Shown in pieces: positions 8,380 to 17,534 of a stretch of 64,000 nt of DNA. Every line of letters begins with the position of its first letter. Position 1 is the first letter of the stretch. The notes below the pieces were generated by a model. The model did no database searches. It had not been told where the DNA came from and worked only from the letters and a program-made list of their open reading frames with translations. This stretch comes from Woeseiaceae bacterium (GTDB lineage Bacteria > Pseudomonadota > Gammaproteobacteria > Steroidobacterales > Woeseiaceae): contig JAPKEL010000006.1 of NCBI GenBank assembly GCA_028822065.1, forward strand, positions 1 through 64,000, written 5' to 3'. Position numbers and translations under genes: made by a program.

Positions 8380-10455
8380 ATGCTAAAACTAAACTCTGAA
8401 ATAAGTAGATTAAAAGGAGTGGGGCCAGCTCTAACGGCAAAATTAAACAATCGTGGCGTAAAAAAGATTGAGGATATATTATTTCTACTCCCCAGAAGGT
8501 ATGAAGATCGAACCACTTTGTATCATATACAAAATGCACCTATCAATGAGCGTGTTTTAGTTTCAGGGAAAATAATAGAATCTAAAATCCTATTCTATGG
8601 AAGAAGAAGTTTATTTGTAAAAATTCAAGATCACTCAGCAGAGCTTAATTTAAGATTTTTTTATTTCTCAAGATCTCAATTGCAACAATTTAAAAAAAGC
8701 TCTCATGTCAGATGCTTTGGATTAATAAAATCTAATGGCAGAAAATACGAAATGATTCATCCAGAATATCGATTCATCAGCCCAGATGAGGAATTTAAAA
8801 CTGATAACAAACTAACGCCTATTTATCCGTCTATAGAAGGAATACAGACAGGAAGACTGCGGAATTTAATTGATCAAGCTCTAAAGATAATGCGAACATC
8901 TAACCCAGATGAATTTTTGCCAAGAAAAGTTCTTAAAGAAATTAAAATGCCGACACTAGGTGATGCGCTAATTAATTTACATCAGCCTCCAGCAAAACTA
9001 AAACATGGACAAATCGATGAGGCAATTAATAGTTACAAAGAAAGATTATCTTTTGAAGAATTACTAGCTAATTATATTAGACTAAGAAAACTTAAACTGC
9101 TTGCAGCAAATATGGTTGCAGATTCTCTGAGATTCGGAAAAGATGAAATCAATCAATTCATTCAATCTTTAGAATTTAAATTAACAGCAGCCCAAGAACG
9201 GGCTTGCGAAGAAATTCTAATTGATATCAACAAATCACAACCAATGATGAGAATGCTTCAGGGTGATGTCGGTTCGGGAAAAACTGTAGTGGCGGCGATC
9301 GCCTGTCTAAAGACAATCGTCAATAAAAAACAAGTGGCTATTATGGCACCTACCGAATTACTCGCAGAACAGCATATGGAATCTTTTTCAATGTGGTTTT
9401 CTCAACTTAATATAAATATAGTTAAGTTAACTGGGGGACAAAAAAAATCAACTCGCGAAAACATTTTGATGCAAATCCAAAAAGGAGATGCCAGTTTAAT
9501 TATTGGAACACATGCTTTATTTCAAGATGGAGTCAATTTTAAAGATCTAGCTCTAATTATAATCGATGAGCAACATCGATTCGGAGTTAATCAAAGAGTG
9601 GCTCTAAGAGAAAAAGGCAGTCATTCAAAAAAACAACCACATCAATTAATTATGACTGCGACGCCAATCCCAAGAACCCTCGCAATGGCCGCTTATGCAG
9701 ATCTGGACTCCTCAATAATTGATGAACTGCCTATTGGGAGACAATCAATTGAAACATTAGTAATTCCTAATGATAAACGCCCGTCAGTGATTGAAAGAGT
9801 AAAAGATGCATGTACAAAAGGACAACAAGCGTATTGGGTTTGTCCATTAATTGATGAATCAGAATCAATTAAGGCCGATGCGGCAACAGCTCGATATGAA
9901 TATTTAAAGAAGATGATTAAACCTTTAAGGATAGGGCTGATACATGGCCGCCAAAAAAATGCCGATAAAGAAAATACCATGCGATTATTCAAGGACGCTA
10001 AAATCGATCTTTTGGTTGCAACCACTGTCATAGAGGTTGGTGTCAATGTTCCAAACGCAAGCCTAATGATTATAGAAAATGCCGAAAGAATGGGATTAAC
10101 TCAATTACATCAATTAAGAGGTCGTGTTGGTCGTGGGAATAAAAAAAGTCACTGTATTCTATTGTATAAAAAACCACTTGGAACACTAGCTCATGATAGA
10201 TTATCTATATTACGAGAAACAAATGATGGCTTTGCAATCGCTCAAAAAGATTTAGAGCTGCGGGGCCCTGGTGAAATGTTAGGCACTAAACAAACGGGGC
10301 TGCCACAATATAGAATTGCAGACCTATTGAGAGATGCCCATTTATTACCAAAAGTACAAAAGATAGCTGGAACAATGATGCTTGATTTCCCTGATGAAAC
10401 AAAAAATATAACTATGCGCTGGTCGAATAGCGATCATAATTATGGAAAAGTTTAG
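8380..10455 (+). CDS. recG: ATP-dependent DNA helicase RecG
   Basis: A double-strand translocase that remodels stalled forks and Holliday junctions. The product has 691 residues. The N-terminal wedge/OB region (LKGVGPALTAKL, RRYEDRT) spans about 1-180. Helicase motif I, GDVGSGKT, is at about 295-302, DEQH near 395, TATPIPRTL follows, and the C-terminal helicase lobe contains QLRGRVGRG. It starts 22 bases after ridA and ends 8 bases before ubiA, so it is in the same transcription unit. Confidence 0.97.
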   Translation: MLKLNSEISRLKGVGPALTAKLNNRGVKKIEDILFLLPRRYEDRTTLYHIQNAPINERVLVSGKIIESKILFYGRRSLFVKIQDHSAELNLRFFYFSRSQLQQFKKSSHVRCFGLIKSNGRKYEMIHPEYRFISPDEEFKTDNKLTPIYPSIEGIQTGRLRNLIDQALKIMRTSNPDEFLPRKVLKEIKMPTLGDALINLHQPPAKLKHGQIDEAINSYKERLSFEELLANYIRLRKLKLLAANMVADSLRFGKDEINQFIQSLEFKLTAAQERACEEILIDINKSQPMMRMLQGDVGSGKTVVAAIACLKTIVNKKQVAIMAPTELLAEQHMESFSMWFSQLNINIVKLTGGQKKSTRENILMQIQKGDASLIIGTHALFQDGVNFKDLALIIIDEQHRFGVNQRVALREKGSHSKKQPHQLIMTATPIPRTLAMAAYADLDSSIIDELPIGRQSIETLVIPNDKRPSVIERVKDACTKGQQAYWVCPLIDESESIKADAATARYEYLKKMIKPLRIGLIHGRQKNADKENTMRLFKDAKIDLLVATTVIEVGVNVPNASLMIIENAERMGLTQLHQLRGRVGRGNKKSHCILLYKKPLGTLAHDRLSILRETNDGFAIAQKDLELRGPGEMLGTKQTGLPQYRIADLLRDAHLLPKVQKIAGTMMLDFPDETKNITMRWSNSDHNYGKV

Positions 10456-10463
10456 TCGTATAT

Positions 10464-11330
10464 ATGAATTTAAGTTCGAAAATTAATATTAATAACTACC
10501 TTCTGTTAATGAGATTAGATAAACCCATTGGTATCTGGCTTTTAATGTGGCCCATGCTTTGGTCTTTATGGATTGCTGGTGCTGGAGAAATATCAATAAA
10601 AATATTATCAGTTTTCCTCTTAGGGGTAGTTATTATGCGCTCTGCGGGCTGTGTTTTAAACGATTTTGCAGACAGAAAGATAGATCCTTACGTAAAAAGA
10701 ACTAAAAATCGGCCCATGGCCTCTGGAAAAGTTTCTGAAAAAGAAGCGCTAATATTATTTATCGTTTTAATGTCCTTGGCTTTTACCTTGATTCTTTTTC
10801 TTAACAGAACAGCTCAAATATTTGCTATTGGAGGCGCCTTTGTTACAGCAATCTATCCATTTGTGAAGCGAGTATTATCCGCGCCACAATTAGTTCTTGG
10901 TGTAGCATTTGGTTGGGGCGTGCCTATGGCTTTTGCGGCCGTGATGGGCTATGTGCCCGCTCTCGGTTGGTTGATTTTTTCTATCGCAATAATTTGGGCA
11001 TTAATATACGACACATATTATGCAATGGTTGACCGTGATGATGATTTAAACCTCAGCGTTAAATCAACGGCCATTTTTTTTGGTCGCTTTGATTTGTTTT
11101 TTATCGGAGTATTTCAATGCTTAATGATAATTCTTTTGTTTTTTATGGCACGGATAGCTGAGTTAGGATTATGGGTATATATATCAATTGTAGTAAGCCT
11201 GCTTCTTATGATTTATCACCAATGGCTAACTAGAAATAGAGACAGAGAGGCTTGTTTTAAGGCTTTTAAGCACAACCATTATATCGGTATGACTATATTT
11301 ATTGGCTTAATTCTTCATTATCAAATATAA
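10464..11330 (+). CDS. ubiA: 4-hydroxybenzoate polyprenyltransferase
   Basis: Attaches the polyprenyl tail to 4-hydroxybenzoate in ubiquinone synthesis, in the inner membrane. The 288-residue product is hydrophobic throughout. Its two Asp-rich prenyl-diphosphate motifs are NDFADRKID and YAMVDRDDD, and the N-terminal LDKPIGIWLLMWPMLWSLW is typical of UbiA. It follows recG by 8 bases. The other prenyltransferase in the window, ctaB, is a relative with a different substrate. Confidence 0.95.
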   Translation: MNLSSKININNYLLLMRLDKPIGIWLLMWPMLWSLWIAGAGEISIKILSVFLLGVVIMRSAGCVLNDFADRKIDPYVKRTKNRPMASGKVSEKEALILFIVLMSLAFTLILFLNRTAQIFAIGGAFVTAIYPFVKRVLSAPQLVLGVAFGWGVPMAFAAVMGYVPALGWLIFSIAIIWALIYDTYYAMVDRDDDLNLSVKSTAIFFGRFDLFFIGVFQCLMIILLFFMARIAELGLWVYISIVVSLLLMIYHQWLTRNRDREACFKAFKHNHYIGMTIFIGLILHYQI

Positions 11331-11341
11331 ATTGAATAATC

Positions 11342-12202
11342 ATGACTGAACAAATATTTTTTCAAAATAACATTGAACAAAGATCCAATGCAGCTGCAAA
11401 AACGTTCGCTAAGCATGATTTTATACATCATCATTGTCGTAATGATCTAATTGAGAGAATGAAGCTAATAAACCTAAGCCCAAAGACAGCTATTGATTTA
11501 GGTTGCGCTATTGGCTCAAGCTCACGATTTTTAGCGAAGCATTTTAAACAATGCCGTATCTTTAGCGTAGATTTATCTCAATCTATGTTAATCGAATCAA
11601 GAAAAAAACGATCAGTATTGGCGCGCATTTCAGAAATACAAGCATCCACTCATTCTTTACCCTTTTTCAATAATTCAGTCGATTTAATTTTTACAAATCT
11701 TTTGATGCCCTGGGTTGACAATCTGCCTCTTTTCTTTGCTGAAATTAATCGCATACTAAAGAAAGATGGTTTGTTTATTTTCTCCACGCTTGGCCCTGAT
11801 AGTTTGCAAAATATCAAATCTATATGGAATAAAATTGATGATTATGAGCATGTCAATCCATTCATAGACATGCATATTATTGGTGATCTAATCTTAAAAT
11901 CAGGGCTTGGTGATCCTGTTCTAGATACTGATAAATTAACCATTAATTACAAAAATATAGATTCTTTTTTCACTGACATCACAAAAACTGGCGCAAGAAA
12001 TTGCCTGAGAAATAGAAATCATGGATTAACAGCTAAGCAAAAATTAAGCATGTTTAAAACAACGCTGGAAAAAAGCATCATAAATAATCAGCTGAGCATA
12101 GAATTAGAACTAATATATGGTCATGCATGGGGTAACAATTTAAACTCAAATCCCAATGAGTTTTCAGTCGATGTCTCACAAATAAAAAAACTACCCGTAT
12201 AA
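11342..12202 (+). CDS. bioC: BioC-like SAM-dependent methyltransferase
   Basis: BioC O-methylates malonyl-ACP to start biotin synthesis. The 286-residue product has the Rossmann SAM motif DLGCAIGSS near 51-59 and the post-motif LPFFNNSVDLIFTNLLMPW. It also has the characteristic STLGPDSL, HVNPFIDMH and KTGARN segments shared by BioC and by the NDUFAF5 complex I assembly hydroxylases. No other biotin gene is nearby, and it sits between ubiA and SURF1/ctaB. A respiratory-assembly role is therefore possible. The symbol is the best family match, not proven. Confidence 0.7.
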   Translation: MTEQIFFQNNIEQRSNAAAKTFAKHDFIHHHCRNDLIERMKLINLSPKTAIDLGCAIGSSSRFLAKHFKQCRIFSVDLSQSMLIESRKKRSVLARISEIQASTHSLPFFNNSVDLIFTNLLMPWVDNLPLFFAEINRILKKDGLFIFSTLGPDSLQNIKSIWNKIDDYEHVNPFIDMHIIGDLILKSGLGDPVLDTDKLTINYKNIDSFFTDITKTGARNCLRNRNHGLTAKQKLSMFKTTLEKSIINNQLSIELELIYGHAWGNNLNSNPNEFSVDVSQIKKLPV

Positions 12203-12212
12203 AACTTCCCCT

Positions 12213-12935
12213 ATGAAAAAATTAAAATTGAATTATCGCTTAACTTTTTTAACGCCTTATATCTTTTTTTTAATATTAATTTATTGTTTTGCATCACTCG
12301 GATTCTGGCAGCTGGACCGAGCTCAAGAAAAAGATGCTTTGAATAAGGCTTATTTATCTGACACAAGTTATATTGATATACAAAATCAACTTGCTGTAAA
12401 TACATACCAACAAATACAAGCAAGCGGGAGCTTTATTCAAGAAAAACAAATTATAATCGATAACATCATAAGAAATGGCCAGTTAGGACAAATGATAATA
12501 ACGCCTTTTGAAATCAATCATGAACTTCCTTGGCTTCTTGTTAATCGTGGTTGGGTAAAAAAAATTATAGACTCTAATAAATTGTCAGATATTAAAATTA
12601 ATTCCGTAATTCAAACTATAAAAGGACGGTCTGGCAATTTACCAAGAATAGGCATTAGAGATTCTGTGGCTTTTGATGAAAACACAACTTGGCCAGCTGT
12701 AGGTATTTATCCCACGATCGAGGAAATTGAAATACAGCTTCAGCAAAATATATTGCCTTATATATTGTTATTAGGCCCAGAAGAAGAAAATGGCTTTAAA
12801 AGAAACTGGGCGCCAAGAGTATCTAGTACCTCCAATAATTATGGCTATGCTATCCAGTGGTTCTTAATGTGTTTTGGAGTAATAATACTTTTGATTAATA
12901 AACTAAAAAAATTTATATCTAATCAAAAAAAATAA
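12213..12935 (+). CDS. SURF1-family cytochrome oxidase assembly protein
   Basis: SURF1 proteins help insert heme a into cytochrome c oxidase. The 240-residue product has two end-located membrane helices (residues about 12-32 and 210-232). After the first comes the signature LGFWQLDRAQEK, then the soluble domain with PWLLVNRGWV and the exit helix segment YGYAIQWFLM. It starts 10 bases after the methyltransferase and precedes ctaB, the heme O synthase. The oxidase subunits themselves are not in the window. Confidence 0.92.
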   Translation: MKKLKLNYRLTFLTPYIFFLILIYCFASLGFWQLDRAQEKDALNKAYLSDTSYIDIQNQLAVNTYQQIQASGSFIQEKQIIIDNIIRNGQLGQMIITPFEINHELPWLLVNRGWVKKIIDSNKLSDIKINSVIQTIKGRSGNLPRIGIRDSVAFDENTTWPAVGIYPTIEEIEIQLQQNILPYILLLGPEEENGFKRNWAPRVSSTSNNYGYAIQWFLMCFGVIILLINKLKKFISNQKK

Positions 12936-13020
12936 ACTAGTAGCGCAAAGTCAAAATTAAATTAATGATATAATTAATTTCGATTAAAATTCCACTTACA
13001 AATATACAGGGTATAAAAAA

Positions 13021-13929
13021 TTGCAAAGTATATCGCAGACCAATCAAGCACATTGGCACGATTATTATGAGCTAACAAAACCTCGTGTTGTGGTATTAAT
13101 TGTTTTTTGTGGAATCGTTGGTATGTTTCTGGCAACACCTGCATTGCCCTCTCTAAATGTTTTATTTTTTGGGGCTTTAGGGATTGGTTTAAGCGCCTCT
13201 TCTGCCGCTGTCATTAATCATGTTCTGGATGCTCAAATCGACGAAAAAATGTCTAGAACAAAAAATCGACCCCTGCCACAAGGTAAAATCTCACAGAAAA
13301 AAGCTTTGGTTTTCTCGTTTATTTTATGTGTCATTTCAATGCTAATGCTTCTGTTTAGAATAAACCTATTAACCACAATTCTAACTTTCTTTTCCTTAAT
13401 CGGTTATGCAGTCATATATACAGTATATTTAAAAAGAGCAACGCCACAGAATATTGTTATAGGTGGAGCTGCCGGTGCTGCACCGCCTGTTCTTGGTTGG
13501 ACCGCGGTAACTGGAGAGGTTCATAGTGACGCTCTAATACTCTTTCTTATTATATTTCTCTGGACGCCACCACATTTTTGGGCTTTAGCGATTGCAAGAA
13601 AAGACGATTACGAAAAAGCCAATATTCCAATGCTGCCAGTCACTCATGGCAATGCATTTACACGTCTATTTATTCTAAATTATACAATTCTATTGGTTGG
13701 AATCACTATATTGCCCTACCAAACTGGCATGAGTGGCCTTATTTATTTAGTCACCGCAATTATCTCTGGGACAGCATTTTTGTGGTACGCAATAAAATTA
13801 AAAAAAGACAATGATATCGAATTACCGATGCGAGTCTTTCGCTTCTCGATTCATTATCTAACAATCTTATTCACAGCTTTACTTATAGATCATTACTTGC
13901 CTTTAAGAATTAGTGATTTGTTGATCTAA
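13021..13929 (+). CDS. ctaB: Protoheme IX farnesyltransferase (heme O synthase)
   Basis: Converts heme B to heme O for heme-copper oxidases, in the inner membrane. The 302-residue UbiA-superfamily protein has ELTKPRVV at its start, the first prenyl motif NHVLDAQIDEKMSRTKNRPLP, and WTPPHFWALAI with RKDDYEKANIPMLPV, all typical of CtaB/CyoE. The start is a TTG at 13021; there is no ATG in a sensible position. A TATAAT at 12969-12974 could be its -10 element, but no convincing -35 is seen. Pairing with SURF1 fits an aa3 or related oxidase. Confidence 0.95.
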   Translation: MQSISQTNQAHWHDYYELTKPRVVVLIVFCGIVGMFLATPALPSLNVLFFGALGIGLSASSAAVINHVLDAQIDEKMSRTKNRPLPQGKISQKKALVFSFILCVISMLMLLFRINLLTTILTFFSLIGYAVIYTVYLKRATPQNIVIGGAAGAAPPVLGWTAVTGEVHSDALILFLIIFLWTPPHFWALAIARKDDYEKANIPMLPVTHGNAFTRLFILNYTILLVGITILPYQTGMSGLIYLVTAIISGTAFLWYAIKLKKDNDIELPMRVFRFSIHYLTILFTALLIDHYLPLRISDLLI

Positions 13930-16089
13930 ATGGATGTAACCCCGATACTTGACTCTCTAAACGAGCCTCAGCGTAAAGCTGTTACTGGCCCCGCAAATCC
14001 AATGCTTGTAATTGCAGGGGCGGGCAGTGGAAAAACCAGAGTGTTAACCCATCGCATTGCTTGGTTGATTGATGTAGACAATACTTCACCACATCATATT
14101 TTAGCCGTGACCTTCACGAACAAAGCGGCAAAAGAAATGCGAAATCGTATTGAAAGATTGCTTGATATTCCAGTTAATAATCTTTGGATTGGAACCTTTC
14201 ATGGTATAGCCCATCGCTTTTTAAGAAGGCATGCAGCTGATGTTAATTTACAAAAAAATTTTCAAATTATTGATTCTGGCGACCAACTCAGAATAATAAA
14301 AAGATTAGTCAAAAGTCTTGGGCTTGACGATGATCAATATAACCCTAGAAACATCCAACACTTTATTAATAAACAGAAAGATGAAGGATTGCGCTCACAT
14401 CAAATAGACAACAAAAATGATCCGGATTTAATTCAAAATATTAAGCTATATCATAATTATCAAGATATATGCGATCAAGGAAGTCTTGTCGATTTTGCTG
14501 AACTATTACTAAAATCATATGAGTTATTTAGAGACAACCCATTAGTGCTCGACAAGTATCACAGAACATTCAAACATCTTTTGGTTGACGAATTCCAAGA
14601 CACAAATACCATCCAATATGCCTTTTTAAGGCTGTTAGCAGGTTCTAACGGAATTCCTTTTGCGGTGGGTGATGAAGATCAATCAGTTTATGGATGGCGT
14701 GGGGCAAAAATCAAACATATTAAACAATTTCAAAAAGATTTTCCTTCAACGAAAATAATTACATTGGAGCAAAATTATCGTTCAACCGCCACTATCCTAA
14801 AAGCCGCCAACGCCATTATTATTAACAATGAAAAAAGAATGCCTAAAGAGCTCTGGACTGATGGAAAAGAGGGAGAGTTATTAAAAATTTACTCGGCTTT
14901 CAATGAAAGAGACGAAGCAGCATTTATCGTAGGGAGAATTTCTGATTGGGAAAAACAGGGAAACAAAAGATCAGAAGCAGCTGTTATTTATCGATCTAAC
15001 GCTCAATCAAGGGCATTAGAAGAAGCTTTAATTAGTGCATCCATGCCCTATAGGATATATGGAGGGCTGCGATTTTTTGAACGTTCAGAGATAAAAGATG
15101 CGCTGGCTTATCTAAGAGTAGTCGCCTACCAAACTGACGACACATCTTTTGAGAGAATAATAAATAAGCCAACCCGTGGTATAGGGGCCAAAGCGCTTGA
15201 TCTTATAAGGGCTGGCGCTAAAGAAAATAATTCCTCGTTATGGGAAGCCGCTTGTAATCTTGCTAAAAATGATCCCACAGGTAAAAAATTTAGTAAAATT
15301 AGCCTCTTTATTTCCCTGATAAATAAAATGAAAAGAGAAACGGCCGATTTAGAGATACACGATAAAATCGATCATTTGATTAATCTAAGTGGCTTAATCG
15401 AGCATCATCATAAAGAAAAAGGCGAACGCGGCTTAACAAGGATAGAAAATTTAGAGGAGCTGGTTTCAGCTGCAAAAAGTTATGAAATTGATAATGACGA
15501 TGAAATGACTGTCCTGGATGCTTTTCTGTCACACGCCGCACTGGAAGCCGGTGAAGAACAAGCGGGCGCTTGGGAAGATTGTGTACAGCTCATGACTATG
15601 CATTCTGCTAAAGGTTTGGAGTTCCCGCTGGTATTTATGTGTGGCATGGAGGATGGATTATTTCCTCACCAGCGAAGTATAGCTGACCCAAGAAGCTTAG
15701 AAGAAGAACGCAGACTCTGTTATGTGGGGATAACCCGTGCCGAACAAATATTATATTTAACTTATGCGGAGCAAAGAAGACTTCATGGGCAAGACAATCA
15801 TGCTCCACCTTCGCGCTTTATGGCTGAGCTTCCACCTGAATTAAAAGAAGAAATAAGGCAAACACGGATTAGTCCCCGTCATGTTCAAATGAACCCAAGA
15901 AAGAAAATCTTATCTAAAGAGGCTGAAACACCCGTTCAATTAGGCCAAAGGGCGCATCATAATAAATTCGGTGATGGAATAATTCTTGCTTATGAAGGTC
16001 AAGGGGTACATGCTCGCGTACAAGTTAATTTTGAAAATGCTGGAACCAAGTGGTTAGTTCTTAGTTATGCTAACCTTGACCTTAAATAG
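13930..16089 (+). CDS. uvrD: DNA helicase II, UvrD/Rep superfamily 1
   Basis: A 3'-5' helicase for nucleotide excision and mismatch repair. The 719 residues start MDVTPILDSLNEPQRKAV with the Walker A motif AGAGSGKT at 29-36, then VDEFQDTN, GDEDQSVYGWRGA, TLEQNYRST and, late, MTMHSAKGLEFPLVFM with VGITRAE. The C-terminal tail with HNKFGDGIIL is the UvrD-type Tudor-like domain rather than Rep. The ATG follows the ctaB stop codon with no gap, so the two are transcribed together. Confidence 0.96.
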   Translation: MDVTPILDSLNEPQRKAVTGPANPMLVIAGAGSGKTRVLTHRIAWLIDVDNTSPHHILAVTFTNKAAKEMRNRIERLLDIPVNNLWIGTFHGIAHRFLRRHAADVNLQKNFQIIDSGDQLRIIKRLVKSLGLDDDQYNPRNIQHFINKQKDEGLRSHQIDNKNDPDLIQNIKLYHNYQDICDQGSLVDFAELLLKSYELFRDNPLVLDKYHRTFKHLLVDEFQDTNTIQYAFLRLLAGSNGIPFAVGDEDQSVYGWRGAKIKHIKQFQKDFPSTKIITLEQNYRSTATILKAANAIIINNEKRMPKELWTDGKEGELLKIYSAFNERDEAAFIVGRISDWEKQGNKRSEAAVIYRSNAQSRALEEALISASMPYRIYGGLRFFERSEIKDALAYLRVVAYQTDDTSFERIINKPTRGIGAKALDLIRAGAKENNSSLWEAACNLAKNDPTGKKFSKISLFISLINKMKRETADLEIHDKIDHLINLSGLIEHHHKEKGERGLTRIENLEELVSAAKSYEIDNDDEMTVLDAFLSHAALEAGEEQAGAWEDCVQLMTMHSAKGLEFPLVFMCGMEDGLFPHQRSIADPRSLEEERRLCYVGITRAEQILYLTYAEQRRLHGQDNHAPPSRFMAELPPELKEEIRQTRISPRHVQMNPRKKILSKEAETPVQLGQRAHHNKFGDGIILAYEGQGVHARVQVNFENAGTKWLVLSYANLDLK

Positions 16090-16141
16090 ATTTAATAAAT
16101 AATGTGTAATTTATTTTTCAATAAAGTAGCTGGAAAATAAT

Positions 16142-17512
16142 ATGAAAATACTCATTCTAGGTGCAGGACAAGTAGGCTCCTCGGCTGCGGAGCAACTCTC
16201 TCGTGAAGAAAGCAATGATGTCACTGTCGTCGATACAAGAACTGACATTTTAAGAGAGCTACAAGATCGGTTAGATATAAGAACAATTGCTGGTCATGCT
16301 TCTCACCCCGATATATTAAAACGCGCCGGAGCTGAAGATACTGACATTGTAATTGCATTAACCGATTCTGATGAGACCAATATGTTGGCCTGTCAAATCT
16401 CATCCACAATCTTCAACATTGAAACTAAAGTTGCTCGTATTCGCTCTGCCGCATATATGCGCACTGAAGGTCTATTCAGTCTAGAAGCAATTCCGGTCGA
16501 TGTTTGCTTAAGCCCTGAACAACTTGTTTGTGAACATATAGAACAATTAATACATTATCCGGGCGCATTGCAGGTGCTTGAATTTGCCAATGGTGAGGTA
16601 CGCTTAGTAGCGGCAAAAGTAAGTAAAGACGGCTCGCTCGTTGGACAGAAAATCTCGACACTTAAAGAACACATTCCTAATACAGAAGGCAGGATTGCTG
16701 CTATTTATCGTGATGGTCAATCACTTCAGCCCGAGGGAGATACAATTATCCGTTCAGGCGATGAAGTATTTTTTATTGCTGCAAAGAAAGACATCCGTGC
16801 CTTTATGAGCGAGATGAGAAAAATAGACAGTCCTGTTAGAAGAGTATTAATTGCGGGTGGAGGGCACATTGGAGTTCGCTTAGCCTCAGCCCTAGAAAAT
16901 ACAAATCATGTAAAAATTATTGAACGCAATCCTGAAAGAGCGAAAATCATTTCAGAACATCTAAATAAGGCTATCGTTTTAGTTGGTGATGCAGCTGATG
17001 AAGAGCTGCTACTTGAGGAAAATATCGATGATGTTGATATATTCTGTGCACTAACAAATGCTGAAGAAGCTAATATTTTATCGGCGATGTTAGCCAAAAG
17101 AATGGGCGCCAGTAAAGTCATGGCTCTCATCAATCGCCCTACTTATGCAGATTTAGTTGAAGCTGGGACAATCGATATTGCTGTTTCGCCAAAGCAAATT
17201 ACCATAGGATCGCTTTTGGCTTATGTGAGAGGTGGTGATGTAGTCAAAGTGCACTCTTTAAGAAGAGGGGCTGCAGAAGCTATCGAAGCAATTGCTCATG
17301 GTGATAACAAAAACTCGCCTGTAGTGGGGAAAAAAATTGAAGACATTGATCTTCCTCATGGCTGCAATATTGTAACTATTGTTCGCGGTGAAGAAGTTAT
17401 CATGGCACACCATGATACTGTTATTGAGCAAGATGATCATGTCATATTATTTTTAACAGACAGAAGAAATATTGTGCACCTAGAAAAACTATTTCAAAAA
17501 GATACAGTTTAA
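16142..17512 (+). CDS. trkA: Trk potassium uptake regulatory protein TrkA
   Basis: The cytoplasmic NAD(H)-binding gate of the TrkH potassium channel. The 456 residues contain two repeated RCK units. Each has a Rossmann fold (MKILILGAGQVG at the start; RVLIAGGGHIGVRLA near 232) followed by a TrkA_C domain ending around 225 and 450. The full-length double form matches proteobacterial TrkA. It lies 22 bases ahead of trkH in the same direction, so regulator and channel are made together. Confidence 0.97.
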   Translation: MKILILGAGQVGSSAAEQLSREESNDVTVVDTRTDILRELQDRLDIRTIAGHASHPDILKRAGAEDTDIVIALTDSDETNMLACQISSTIFNIETKVARIRSAAYMRTEGLFSLEAIPVDVCLSPEQLVCEHIEQLIHYPGALQVLEFANGEVRLVAAKVSKDGSLVGQKISTLKEHIPNTEGRIAAIYRDGQSLQPEGDTIIRSGDEVFFIAAKKDIRAFMSEMRKIDSPVRRVLIAGGGHIGVRLASALENTNHVKIIERNPERAKIISEHLNKAIVLVGDAADEELLLEENIDDVDIFCALTNAEEANILSAMLAKRMGASKVMALINRPTYADLVEAGTIDIAVSPKQITIGSLLAYVRGGDVVKVHSLRRGAAEAIEAIAHGDNKNSPVVGKKIEDIDLPHGCNIVTIVRGEEVIMAHHDTVIEQDDHVILFLTDRRNIVHLEKLFQKDTV

Positions 17513-17534
17513 ATAAACAAGATATGAACGAATA

